From: Actinostola sp. cb2023
Taxonomy: Eukaryota > Cnidaria > Anthozoa > Actiniaria > Actinostolidae
Direction of reading: 5' to 3'
Length of the DNA: 64,000 nucleotides
Assembly: GCA_033675265.1 (NCBI GenBank)
Contig: JAUJYZ010000125.1
Coordinates: forward strand, 392,501 to 456,500
Under the pieces are notes generated by a model. That model searched no databases and was not told the DNA's origin. It saw nothing but the letters and a program-made list of their open reading frames with translations. Positions 39,201 through 49,653 of this stretch are shown piece after piece (positions within the stretch are counted from its first letter, which is position 1; each line of letters opens with the position of its first letter). A program made the translations under genes and the position numbers.

Positions 39201-42200
39201 CACGAGCCGGGTGAGTAAATTTTTAGAAAACGGACACGATCTTTTTACAAATCGTGAAAAAATAACAAAATATAAGCTTTAAGTTGTTAAGTATATTTTT
39301 TGTGACAAGACAAACTAAACTACCTTCGTTTCAATGCATTTGATGAATGAAAGAATGGATAATTGATAAACCACCTCTTTCTCTTTTACAAATTCGTTGC
39401 CATATGATTAAAAAGCAAGTTTTACCTTTCAGAGTTTTGACTGCCACTGTTAATTCAGCTAAGGTAATACTATTGCATCGTTTTTTCTTTTTCCTTTTTT
39501 TGACCGACGTCCGGCGTAACCTCGATCGCAATTGTATCGCCTCTGGAGTTTTATCCCGTGGTTTAAATACTTGCATTCCAATGGCCTCAGCTTTTATTAC
39601 TGACCCAAAGGCACCAGCACCTATATTTTCACCGAGGATAAGCCTTTCTTCTGGAAACTCCCAGTCAAGATCATAGGGAAGATTTCTACACTGTTCGAAA
39701 AGACTGCGATCTGGATCAATCTGTATTGGAGAAAGCAATATTTAGTTATTAGTCAAGCAAATTTATAAAAATATTTTATAAATTTGATTTTAGAGGACAT
39801 TTTTTTGACGATTTATAATAGAACTAACTTTGTAGTCAGCGATTTCTGTTCCTAAGTTGTATTTATCTGTTTGCATTTTTTGTCGGCGGTACAACACCAA
39901 GCAGCCGAAGAAGATGGCCACAATAAAAGTTAAACAGACGCAGACAATAATTATAATTAAATCCCTAGATTTAATTCCAGTATCATCAGCTTCATATGGT
40001 ATATGGGTACTTGGCCTGAGTTCTTCAAAGTAATGAAAGAAGGTCAATTAGTAATCACCTTCCTGAAAATTAGATCATATAGCATCAGACGGGGGGATCG
40101 AGGTACTCTGCGAGCAGGTTTTTTTTCTACTCACCCAGGAGGGTGTGAGTAGAAAGAAAAACCTGCTCGCAGGGTAAGGGGGAGGATCTAGGGGGAGTGT
40201 CCTGTGGATCTGTAATCGCATTACAGTGAGGACACACTAACCGGGACCACTTGAGCAAAACTGACCAATCAGATTACAGCTGAAAATAATCACATTCCAA
40301 CAAAAGTCATCTGTGCCAATCATCATCATTATGACTATAATGATGATTGGCCCAGACAACTTTTGTTGGAATGTGATTATTTTCAGGTGTAATCTGATTG
40401 GTCAGTTTTGCTCAAGTGGTCCCGGTTAGTGTGTCCTCACTGTAATTATTTCACAGGTTCCTATATTGTAGTATGTTACAAAAATGTGCCGAAATATATT
40501 TAGATCCCCTTTTTGTGGGGTTCATTGCAATAAGTTTGAAAATCCTGGATCTGTGTGCCCATAGGAAATAGAGTGGGTATAATTAAACATACTAATCAGA
40601 AAGTTGAGAGACTGCACTTAAAGAGAAATATAGTTGGCTCTGACAAATTATTTTGCTTTTGTAAACAGATTATCATATACTCACCCCTGACAGTGAATAC
40701 TCTTGTGTCTGATTTGAAATTGCTTGCATTGCAAGTATAATTCCCCATGTCACTCTTGCTGACATCTTCCAACTTTAGAACAACAGTTCCCTTGCCGTGT
40801 TTTAGTATTTTAAGATTGTTGGTTCTGGTCCAAACCACATCGGGTAGTGGATTGCCACTTACATGGCAAGCTATATTTACAGTTTTTCCTAGTTTTGTTA
40901 CTATTTCTTGGTTCCCTCGATGTATTGTTGCACCAGCTATAAAAATAATGAAATATTGAAGAACAATGCAAGTGATCTTTGATCAAAAACTAAATTCTCC
41001 ACTTGGCTATTTGGATTTCAAAGAAGAATTTGGAATTGATCACAAGTCACTTGCATTGTTATTCCTTCTATAATGAGAATGTTTTTAGTAAAAAATAGTA
41101 AAAAATTATTATTAGAATATAGCACTGTCTTTTATGGCGAAAAATAAAAATAAACTTTCTCAAGTTACAATGTACATAACTTACCTCAGTCTTTTAATAC
41201 TTACTTTCCACATTCACAAAAATATCAACACTGGTATTCCCCTTTTTATTTATTGCTACACAGGTATAAGTACCATGATCTCTATGGTTGATTTTGAATA
41301 TAGTCAAAATTCCTTCAATACTAGTTGATTTTGAAATGTTTTCCAACATCATGTACTTTGAGTTCCTACATGGATTTTCCGATGACACCAAACATCCAGG
41401 AAAAACAATTTCTTTCTTCTTTTTGTACCATATGATTTTTGGAAGTGGATAGCCTTCAGATGTACAATGTATCTTAGGGGACCTTTCCATAGATCTGATC
41501 ACGACTGAAGTATTTTTGCCACTATAATTTACAATAGTTGGTGCCTTAGGTTCTACAATAAAAGGTTGACACAGTCTTGTTACTGATAGACAGACAGAAA
41601 AACACTTACAGTACATGGTGTTGTGTTGTGTGACATTGATGTGACACTTAGGCCAGGTTACCTGGCACTGTCCCAGGTACATACATGTACAGGGACCGTG
41701 GAGACGGTCCTTTGGCCCCCCCACTTTTTGCTAAAAATGGTTGTCACAATACGCTGTTGTCTGATATATACTAGTCTACTAGTGTATCCCCCCCCCACTT
41801 TCAAGGGTGCTCCGCGGTCACTGATGTAGCAGATATGTTCGAAACATGTTGTGAAATCTATACTAGCAATATTGTACATGTAACATGCAACTCTATATGG
41901 ATGTGCATGACATACAATGTACATACATGACATACCGATACTAGTGAAATTATTGTTCTAAATTTCTAACACCAGTCCTTTCTTATGGGTGTGTCCATGC
42001 AGCCCACCCAGGGTAAGGTATGATTGAATTGAAATATTATTCAATAAAACAATAAGTTATTACAGTACAATACATACCCAGTACTACTACTATTGCCATC
42101 TGGGTGTCATTTTTGTTTCCATAGGAGGCTACACAAATGTAACTTCCAGAATCACTTATTGTAGCATTTTTTATCATTAGTGTCACTTCTTGGAGTGAGT

Positions 42201-44095
42201 CTGCAACTGTTTTGGTGAAAATTTGGTTGCTTGACACAGGGACAATTAAGTTGTGCTTTAACACTTTGTACCATTTAACTGTATTATCAGATTGAGATGA
42301 ACATGTCATGTTAAACTTGTCTCCAACATCCACACTTTTTGGAAATGTTGAGATTTGAGCTTTTGGGACATGCTCGTTAACGGGAATCACTTTGGTACTT
42401 GGGTCTATCCATGTAATTGTAACCTTGTTTGCATTTGTAGCGCGACACTGAAACCATCCTGCTTCATCTACTCCAAACTCAAGAATTGTGTAGACATCAC
42501 CTGTTTTATTTATGTTCCTCGTAATTTCTTTCCAGTTACCATTCTTAATGTCTGGTTTATGATACAAACTTGTGACAGCATTAGGATCATTTGTGGTGCA
42601 ATTGATATGTAATTTCTTCCCATAGAACACACTTTCCTTTATTCCATTTGGATTAGATTTATAAAATTCAAATTTTTCAGCTGAAACTTAATGAAAGAAC
42701 AATATTTTAGCTGGAAATCATTTAAATAAATAATTATGCTCAACCTTTAATATGAGATTTAAATAAACATACAGATTATAAAATATACGCTGTGGCTATT
42801 TGACCGGCAGCCGGTCAATGACCTCAAAATACTATTTGACCGGCAGTTTTCAATTTTCGGAAATTTATCCCCCAAAAAACCAGTCGTACTCGATTCAAAG
42901 TATTCTATCTTTATTTGGAAATGGTAGGCGATTATAGTTAGCGCTGTGGTGTCGAACTAGCTCTATTTCTCTAGCCTGGGCATACTATGCAAACGAGTGA
43001 GTAGCAGACTGCCGGTCAATGACCTCAAAATACTATTTGACCGGCAGTCGAATATTTTCGGAAATTTCTCCCCCCAATAAAAATTAAAACAATCGTACTC
43101 GATTCAAAGTATTCTATCTTTATTTAGAAATGGTAGGCGATTATATCGAACTAGCTCTATTGACCAGTATCAGATGTTTCCCCGGCACATTGTAACCCGC
43201 GTTGCGTGACGTGTATATCCTCTAGCCCGTGGGATCCCTGCATAAATTAGAGGAGACATGCTTGGATTTTTTGGCGGGAAGTTCTGCTGAACTTCAGTAA
43301 AATACTGTACACATGTGAGCTGATGAATAAAAGAAATTATAGAGAAATGAAAGGATCAAAACGTCGTTCAAATGGTGAGAAACATAAACTTGATAATTTG
43401 TTTCCTAATGAAGTCAATGAACAGTGAAGTGCAAGAAAATATCAAAGGAATATTTAAAAAAAGTCTTTTAAAAGCTAGTGGTCTTGACTTCGATTGAAAA
43501 TTGAGCTCCACATTGATCTGCATAGATTTGACCTTGTCTTGTGTTGCTTTTCATTGAGAGAAGTATCGACCAGAAAAATACCCATTTTCAGTTCAGCATT
43601 GTCTTACTTAAGCAGCATCTCCTTCAATTTGTATTGATCGCTATTCATTTCATTGCCTATATATACTTATTTCTACATCTGTGTCACTTACCGACAGCAC
43701 GTTGTAATGACGAAATCCGTTCATTTGACATCGCTCTACAGGTCAGTATTTCTACTTTGATTACTCTCCTCTCTGGCTACTCCCATCCCATTTCATTCTA
43801 TTCTGTTCTATTCTACGTTCGACCAAGAGAAAATGAGGGACAGATCTAGAGTGCATCTGGCCCTTGGGAGATGTGAATCGCATCCGAGTTACTTGCGGGC
43901 GTAGAAGTAAACAGACTTCCGGTTCCATTTGACTTTCAAAATGGGATGGATCGAGGGGGTGGGGGGTCTGTGCTTTGGGAGTGGGGGGATGGGTGTGGGA
44001 TGGGGGGTGGAGGGGGGTCTGGGCTTTGGGGGGGGGGGGGGGGGAATGGGTGGGGGGTGGGTATGGGATGGGGCGGGGGGTGGGGTATCTGGGCT

Positions 44096-44129
<34 letters not shown>

Positions 44130-46128
44130 TGGGGGGGGGGGGGGTTACACTGGGATTTTGTTTGACCCTATCACAGACCTTCAAAAGAGCGATTTTGCGT
44201 ACTCTATCCCGGCCCAGACCGAAGCTATAAATCAATGCCTGACTAAAACGTAGAGTGGAGCGTGATCGGGGGTAAAACTCATACCCTATCCCAGACTAAA
44301 AGGACAACTTGGATACCCTTCCCTATAAGGCGGCACATACCCGTATAGCTTATATATGGGATAACCCTCCTTCCCCCGGGGGGAGGCGTACAGTCAACTC
44401 TCGTCTCTCGAACTCGTTCGGGACCGTCATTTGACATCCGTAATAGCGAGAGTCCGTAATAGCGGGGTGTGAAGAAAAAGGACGATCTAATCCACTTAAA
44501 ACCAATGACTTTGAAATTGATTCATGATCAAAATGGGAAACATCATAATGCAGCTGTCCGTCACTCAACGCATATAAAAAATCGTTCATTCAGTCATAGC
44601 TGTAATAATAAAAGTTTGTTATAGCGGTAGTTGTCTTCAGTCATTTACGCAAGGAGTTGACTGTATGTGTCTGTTCCTGCAGGGGATCGATCGGGTAATT
44701 TTCGAGTTACGCGATCGAAACCTCGCCTATTTTTTGTTCTTTGTATGTCCCCCCCAACCCCCCCCTTCAACACTTCTCGGGGGGAAATGAACAATTTGAT
44801 GCTTTTTGAAGGAAATGCACTATAGATGGAAAACAAATATGAGTACTTTTTGAGGTTAGTAAAGGCTAAAATTCTAAGGCTCCGCGATGTGCTTGCTTGT
44901 TTTTATTGGGGGGAGAAATTTCCGAAAATATTCGACTGCCGGTCAAATAGTATTTTGAGGTCATTGACCGGCAGTCTGCTACTCACTCGTTTGCATAGTA
45001 TGCCCAGGCTAGAGAAATAGAGCTAGTTCGACACCACAGCGCTAACTATTTCCAAATAAAGATAGAATACTTTGAATCGAGTACGATTGTTTTTTGGGGA
45101 TAAATTTCCGAAAATTGAAAACTGCCGGTCATTTAGGCATTGGAGAAGCGTGACCGGTCGATCGATCGATCGATCGCGAGTCGTAATATTTTCCAAGTGT
45201 CGCTTATTTACGCGTTACATAGTATGCCCAGGCTAGAGAAATAGAGCTAGTTCGACATTACAGCGCTAACTATAATCGCCTACCATTTCTAAATAAAGAT
45301 AGAATACTTTGAATCGAGTACGATTGTTTTTTTATAGGAGAAATTTCCGAAAATTGAAAACTGCCGGTCAAATAGTATTTTGAGGTCATTGACCGGCTGC
45401 CGGTCAAATAGCCACAGCGTATAAAATAATGTTTCTATTGTCGGACAATTTTAGTAATTGTCTATGACTGGTGAAATCCATGGGAATCCATGCAGGTCCT
45501 CTGTATACCATTATTAAGCTAAGAGTATCATTGAATGTATCACTAATATACTTTACAATTTGATGTAGTGTGCAAATTCAACCTGTGTGAAGTTCGCGTG
45601 CTTTTATTAAAATACGAACTGGAAGGTCCTTTGATGAATGGCCAATTTTGGCAACTCTGAATACATGTGAATTGTCGGTTGGATTATTGATAACTAGACA
45701 CAATATAGTATGTTTTGTAACACAGAAGACCATTTCTACTCCTCATATCGCAAACATAGGTATTTTATGCGATTATCTGATTGGTTTTTACACTGATGTA
45801 TTAAAGCTAGATCTACATGATCAAGCCAATCAATACATTATCTATAACAAAAGATTTTGATACTTTTATTGATAACAGAGCCTCTGTAATAATTGCATGT
45901 CCCAATCACGTCACGCTAAAATGAAAATGCACTTTCTGCCATGTACTTCTATTGCTAATTTTAGAACTAAGACGTAAATTGAAAGATCAATCTTTTGTGA
46001 ATGTACGTACCAGTAGCCAACACAATAGACGCAGAAGTCAAAATCAAGATGACAAGCGATCGATTTCGCCCAATTCTTGCCAAACTTCTGGTCTGGACCC
46101 ATTCAAGTAGAAGTTTAACCTTCTCCAT
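33612..46128 (-). CDS. RTK-2: four-Ig VEGFR/PDGFR-type receptor tyrosine kinase, complete
   Basis: Eleven coding exons: 46011-46128, 42078-42680, 41205-41552, 40685-40936, 39829-40022, 39426-39720, 37568-37869, 36976-37169, 36327-36570, 35778-35908, 33612-33780. The sum is 2850 nt, 949 aa plus TAG. Signal peptide at residues 1-39, Ig1+Ig2 in one exon 40-240, Ig3 241-356, Ig7-type 357-440, membrane exon 441-505, kinase 506-850, tail 851-949. Relative to its neighbours three Ig domains (4, 5, 6) are missing, consistent with loss of three phase-1 exons. Kinase residues Lys600 (VAVK), Asp709 (HRD) and Asp727 (DFG) are present; the APE motif reads ALE, as in some active RTKs such as MET. Intron 1 holds a 2.6-kb transposon-like element. 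The tail is shorter than in the paralogues, with a MITE just before the last exon. Same orientation as RTK-1 and RTK-3. Confidence 0.9.
33801..33915. mobile_element. MITE with GTAGCTGCACAAAAGTCC ends, copy 2
   Basis: AAGTCTTCGTGTAGCTGCAC and its complement. It sits 18 bp upstream of the acceptor of the last RTK-2 exon, where the proline-rich part of the tail would be expected. Confidence 0.8.
34798..35006. mobile_element. MITE, GAGTCGTTTTCGTATGAG family
   Basis: Inverted ends GAGTCGTTTTCGTATGAGTG and CACTCATACGACAACGACTC with TACCGTGACGGT-like inner repeats. It is nested within another repeat carrying AACGTTTACAC/GTGTGGACG ends (about 33995-35045). Lies in the RTK-2 intron between the two tail exons. 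Confidence 0.75.
35615..35770. mobile_element. MITE with CAGGGGCGTAG ends
   Basis: CAGGGGCGTAGACAGGG at the left and CTGGCTACGCCCCTGGA at the right. About 8 bp from the RTK-2 exon 10 donor. Confidence 0.7.
36016..36290. repeat. Poly-G run and (TTA)n microsatellite
   Basis: A G-run of about 28 at 36016-36043 and (TTA)n with TAA interruptions at 36160-36287, 40 bp downstream of the RTK-2 exon 9 donor on the minus strand. Confidence 0.95.
36327..39720 (-). CDS. RTK-2 exons 6-9: tyrosine kinase domain
   Basis: Exon 6 (39426-39720) has [21 protein letters not shown], the loop GAGAFGSV, and a beta2-beta3 insertion with the basic run KKRKKKKR before LTVAVKTLK. Exon 7 (37568-37869) has [10 protein letters not shown] and [10 protein letters not shown]. 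Exon 8 (36976-37169) has [26 protein letters not shown] and MALES. Exon 9 (36327-36570) has WSFGIVLWE and GGTPYPT. The kinase insert after the hinge is only about 20 residues. The intron holding 38172-39152 carries a large foldback element. Confidence 0.92.
36735..36806. repeat. Perfect short hairpin
   Basis: ATGGCTATATATCAATCTC and its inverse around CCGTATAATACGG. RTK-2 intron. Confidence 0.75.
38172..39152. mobile_element. Foldback element with GATATTT repeats
   Basis: AGGCCTTGACACAAATATC at the left and GATATTTGTGTCAAGGCCT at the right. Both flanks repeat GAGATATTTAG. A nested inverted repeat TCTAGCGTGAAGTCGGGC lies at 38365-38577. RTK-2 intron between the first two kinase exons. Confidence 0.8.
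39829..40022 (-). CDS. RTK-2 exon 5: transmembrane and juxtamembrane
   Basis: A short stalk [21 protein letters not shown] is followed by a long Ile/Val/Cys-rich helix and basic YRRQK, ending in ADYK at phase 0. This is colinear with the RTK-1 and RTK-3 membrane exons. Confidence 0.9.
40224..40442. mobile_element. Tc1/mariner-type MITE
   Basis: CAGTGAGGACACACTAACCG and its inverse flanked by TA; arms about 100 bp. RTK-2 intron. A separate hairpin with CTGCGAGCAGGTTTTT arms lies just left at 40097-40172. Confidence 0.85.
40685..42680 (-). CDS. RTK-2 exons 2-4: Ig1, Ig2, Ig3 and Ig7
   Basis: 42078-42680 encodes Ig1 and Ig2 without an intron (201 codons), like RTK-3. 41205-41552 matches RTK-3 Ig3 by the KEI..GC.....PC pattern and DHGTYTC. 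40685-40936 matches Ig7 by [18 protein letters not shown]. All joins are phase 1. No Ig-coding ORF appears in the 268-bp intron between Ig3 and Ig7, so Ig4-6 are absent, not overlooked. Confidence 0.9.
42786..45420. mobile_element. Large hAT-like inverted-repeat element in RTK-2 intron 1
   Basis: Exact 8-bp direct repeats ATAAAATA flank it at 42778-42785 and 45421-45428. Termini are ACGCTGTGGCTATTTGACC and its complement. Subterminal arms of several hundred bp repeat TGACCGGCAG many times on both sides. The interior holds nested repeats including G-rich runs at 43965-44145. No transposase seen. Confidence 0.7.
43929..44360. repeat. Nested G-rich MITE copy
   Basis: G-homopolymer runs followed by ACCCTATCCCAGAC-type units and GGCGGCACATACC. 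Related to 25018-25392. Inserted within the 42786-45420 element. Confidence 0.6.
46011..46128 (-). CDS. RTK-2 exon 1: signal peptide
   Basis: ATG at 46128. A fairly long N-terminal part ([20 protein letters not shown]) precedes the hydrophobic core [17 protein letters not shown], then a phase-1 donor GTACGT. It could act as a cleaved signal with a long n-region. The stretch from the ATG upstream (46126-46229) is duplicated inside RTK-3 at 50553-50659. Confidence 0.8.
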
Positions 46129-48952
46129 AGAGATTCTCGCTAAATTTTCAATAGTTCACGAATATATGGCACCTCGAATCTTCGTTCCAGCAGTCTTCCG
46201 GTCGTGATCGCTCATCTTAGCGTCTGCGCGGGTGTCAAATCAGGGTCAATCATTCCATTCCGGTCTCGATTGTCAATCAAGTACATACATTTTGGCGCAA
46301 GCATTTGTGAAAGCGCCAGTTTTTTTTGTCAATCTACAGGGATTTCTTTCTATACGATCCACCTCGGTTAGTGATTGTAAACTACTATTCCACAAATCCT
46401 TTTGTTTGAACTCAAGTTCAGATTGTAACAAATATTGACACAAAAGAAGAAATTATTAAAAAGACGATTGGTTGTTCTTTAAAACTATTAAAATTCAGTT
46501 GCCTGAAATGTTTCAGTTGTCGTTCATCTTTTGACATCTCATTTTATAATTCAACTGAAATACGACAATGTTACAGAATATACATGAGTACTCAGTAGTA
46601 AAGGTTTGCTTTCGAAAGAGAAAGCTGTCCCATTTATGCAATTATAAGTTTTTATTTATTACTCAATAATGTGAAACTTTGTGATCCTTTGTACAAACTT
46701 TATTATAAAAAATGTCCTAATTGAAATTAAAACAAACTAATTACATTTTGAAAAAATAAAACGTAAAATTAAAACATTTCATCAATAATGGTGTATTGCA
46801 CAAGTGTGTATTTCATATTATTTTCCTTCTACATAATTTATCTATTTTACCCGGCCTCTTGGGTATTTCTTGGCCAGAGAAAACACTCTACTTGTGTAAT
46901 GTGTAACGCTTTCACGCTGGTTACAAGGCCTACGGCATTAGGCACTGTTATAAAAATTGACATTTTGGTCAGATTTTCTTACTATGAAGTCGCCGAACTA
47001 CTTAGTTATATAAAATATAGATAAATAAAACCTCTAAACAGTATATCTAAGCTTCGGACTTAGATGTCCATACGTGTAAATGAATATACCATTGTTTAAA
47101 AACATATGTATTTATAATATTTACTGAGATATCCCTCTATTTAAGCTAATAAAAAATAACATCCATTAAAATTAATAAAGCACAGCTCGTGCCTGCTTCG
47201 CTCGCACCACAGGTAGCCCAAGCTCACTATTTGTGGCTATTTACTAGAGATATATTTGACTAAACGAAACATGGAATAACATCGTTGAATTTTAATAAAA
47301 TCCAATAAGACTTACATGGTGTCTTCTTTATATACTTGGTTATCCTCCTGCTGAGTTACAGCGAATTTCGTTAAGGTTTAGCTGCTTTTCACTTGCCACT
47401 CATAAGAGGAGGAAAGGTAGGAAGCGAACGCCGCCAAGACGCCATCGGAGTGCTCAAGTCGATGTCAAATATCTCGTCGAAAAATGCTTCCAGCCCAAAT
47501 ATTCCTTCGCAGAGGTTTGAAGGGATAAATTCGCCATGCTTTCATGCCAACAGAATAAAACCGGCCGCTTTTTAAAAGCCACAAGCCCCCAACGCGTTCC
47601 AGAAATCGGCTCCTCAAAATCCGAAATTGTTCGCGACGCCGAAAACTATGGACAGCAAAAGCCGTTAAAAAGAAGAGAGCCTGGACCGAGGACAAATCAT
47701 AACTCTTACGGGTGGTGGCTGTTAATTTGGGGGTAGGGGAGTGTATAGTTTTGGGCAACAGCCACCACCCGTAAGAGTTATGATTTGTCCTCGGTCCAGG
47801 CTCTCTTCTTTTTAACGGCTTTTGCTGTCCATAGTTTTCGGCGTCGCGAACAATTTCGGATTTTGAGGAGCCGATTTCTGGAACGCGTTGGGGGCTTGTG
47901 GCTTTTAAAAAGAGGCCGGTTTTATTCTGTTGGCATGAAAGCGTGGCGAATTTATCCCTTCAAACCTCTGCGAAGGAATATTTGGGCTGGAAGCATTTTT
48001 CGACGAGATATTTGACATCGACTTGAGCACTCCGATGGCGTCTTGGCGGCGTTCGCTTCCTACCTTTCCTCCTCTTATGAGTGGCAAGGGAAAAGCAGCT
48101 AAACCTTAACGAAATTCGCTGTAACTCAGCAGGAGGATAACCAAGTATATAAAGAAGACACCGTGTAAGTCTTATTGGATTTTAATAAGATTCAACGATT
48201 TTATTCCATGTTTCGTTTAGTCACATATATCTCTAGTAAATAGCCACAAATAGTGAGCTTGGGCTACCTGTGCTCGCACCCGGACTATTTATCCGACTGC
48301 ATCCTATCTGCTTGCATCCTTGGCCGGAAACCAGCTCCCACTTAGTAGCTTTTGGATTTCCGAAGATGTCTCGGATGTGAGGACACGTAGACGCAAACGT
48401 CTTTTTCGTTCCCGTTGTTGTTCTCCTTTGTGACTTTTTCAGTGAATGGAAACAGTAAGTTTTTAAACACATCTACGCGGACGGGTCCATGCTATTCCCA
48501 GCACGGTCACATTTCGTGTTCGGCGTGTACATTGAAACGTTTGGAACACAATAAATCCTGCACTTCAAAGCTAATGTAAATAGCTGTAAATGACATTTCA
48601 ATTCCTTATTTCCTTATAACCGCGTTAGCCTGTATTTCAGCCGCCGGCTTTGGCTCGTCCTGAACTCCTTGCTCGAAAAGTTAACGACCCGCAAGAGGAG
48701 GCGGTTGAAATTCAGGATACTCCGAGTTTGGTTAAATTCAAGAATACATTCTAAAATGCGGCATTATGTTTTGAGATATCTCTGAGCTAAATCTCATTCA
48801 CATTATCCTTGAAGAAAGTTTGGTCGCGATTTCTTCAGTTGGTGTAAAATTTCCAGGAACGCAACCTAAGTTCTTTTCTTTCAAATCGATTCCCTCAGAA
48901 ACAGCAAACCTGGCATGAATTTGGGTATCGCTGATGATCGTTACATCACAAA
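46129..48952. other. Intergenic, RTK-2 promoter side and RTK-3 3' side
   Basis: Contains the duplicated RTK-2 leader (46126-46229) and the 1.06-kb palindrome. No other gene seen. The RTK-3 3' UTR must start below 48953. Confidence 0.55.
47209..48273. mobile_element. 1.06-kb near-perfect palindrome (foldback element)
   Basis: Arms of about 515 bp (47209-47723 and 47757-48273) are inverted copies separated by a 33-bp spacer. Ends are CACAGGTAGCCCAAGC and its complement. Each arm carries an open frame with ATGGCGTCTTGGCGG in the right arm. It lies between RTK-3 and RTK-2. Confidence 0.85.
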
Positions 48953-49653
48953 CTAGACAGTCGACTCAGTCTTTTTCCCTTTTTTACCAGGAGCAAAGGT
49001 AGTCTCGTCCTCCAGGTGAACTATCAGTGGCTCTCTTTCTTCGGCTTCTCTGTCCTTTTCCTTATCATCTATGCCAATTCCACTTTCGTTACTACTCTGG
49101 CTTGGGTTCCTGTGATCGTTGGGGGGACGTCGCTTTTGGGTTGCTTCTTCGTAAGTAGGTGGAATGCTCGGAAGTGGTTCTGTGGGCCTATCATAGCCAG
49201 GTGAATCAGGTGGTGGAAGAGTTGGCAGTGGAGAATCGTACCTGTGAAATAATTTCAAAATGTCAGAGATAGATTACTCTTGATGAGTAAGAAATTGGAA
49301 GTTTATTAAAAGGAGAACAGGCTCTCTCCCCCTCGTCAGCCTAATAGAAGTCTACAAGAAAAGGTTACAGGGGTGGTCCAGGATTTCGCAAAGGGAGTGG
49401 TCCAACACACATGTATTTTATAATTTACAAAGTGACTTTGTAACTTTGTGCTTCTAAAGAAAATAGGCTTCACCCGCAGGACCCTTGGTTGAACTTACTT
49501 TGTTGATGTATCTGGTACAGGTGTGGGGAGAGCCTCCTCATAACCATCCACGGTTTGTCTGCTTTGCGGCGTATTGAAAGTGTCACAAGGGTTAAGGTAG
49601 TAGTCCGTTGTTCCTGTTTGCTCATCCATTTGCAGACAAAGATATGGGTTATC
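48953..49653 (-). CDS. RTK-3 tail exons with PPxY and PDZ motifs
   Basis: 49499-49653 encodes [21 protein letters not shown] and DGYEEALP. 48953-49241 encodes a proline-rich run, PPTYEEA (a PPxY WW-domain ligand), [17 protein letters not shown] and the C-terminus KTESTV, a class I PDZ-binding motif. The exons join AA+G with phase 2. Confidence 0.87.

Noticed and set aside
43929..44253. Gly-rich and Pro-rich open frames
   Set aside because: Translation of G/C homopolymer runs in a nested MITE.
47393..48087. Mirror-image open frames of about 60-97 codons
   Set aside because: Both arms of the palindrome give the same frames on opposite strands; no recognised family and no splice context.
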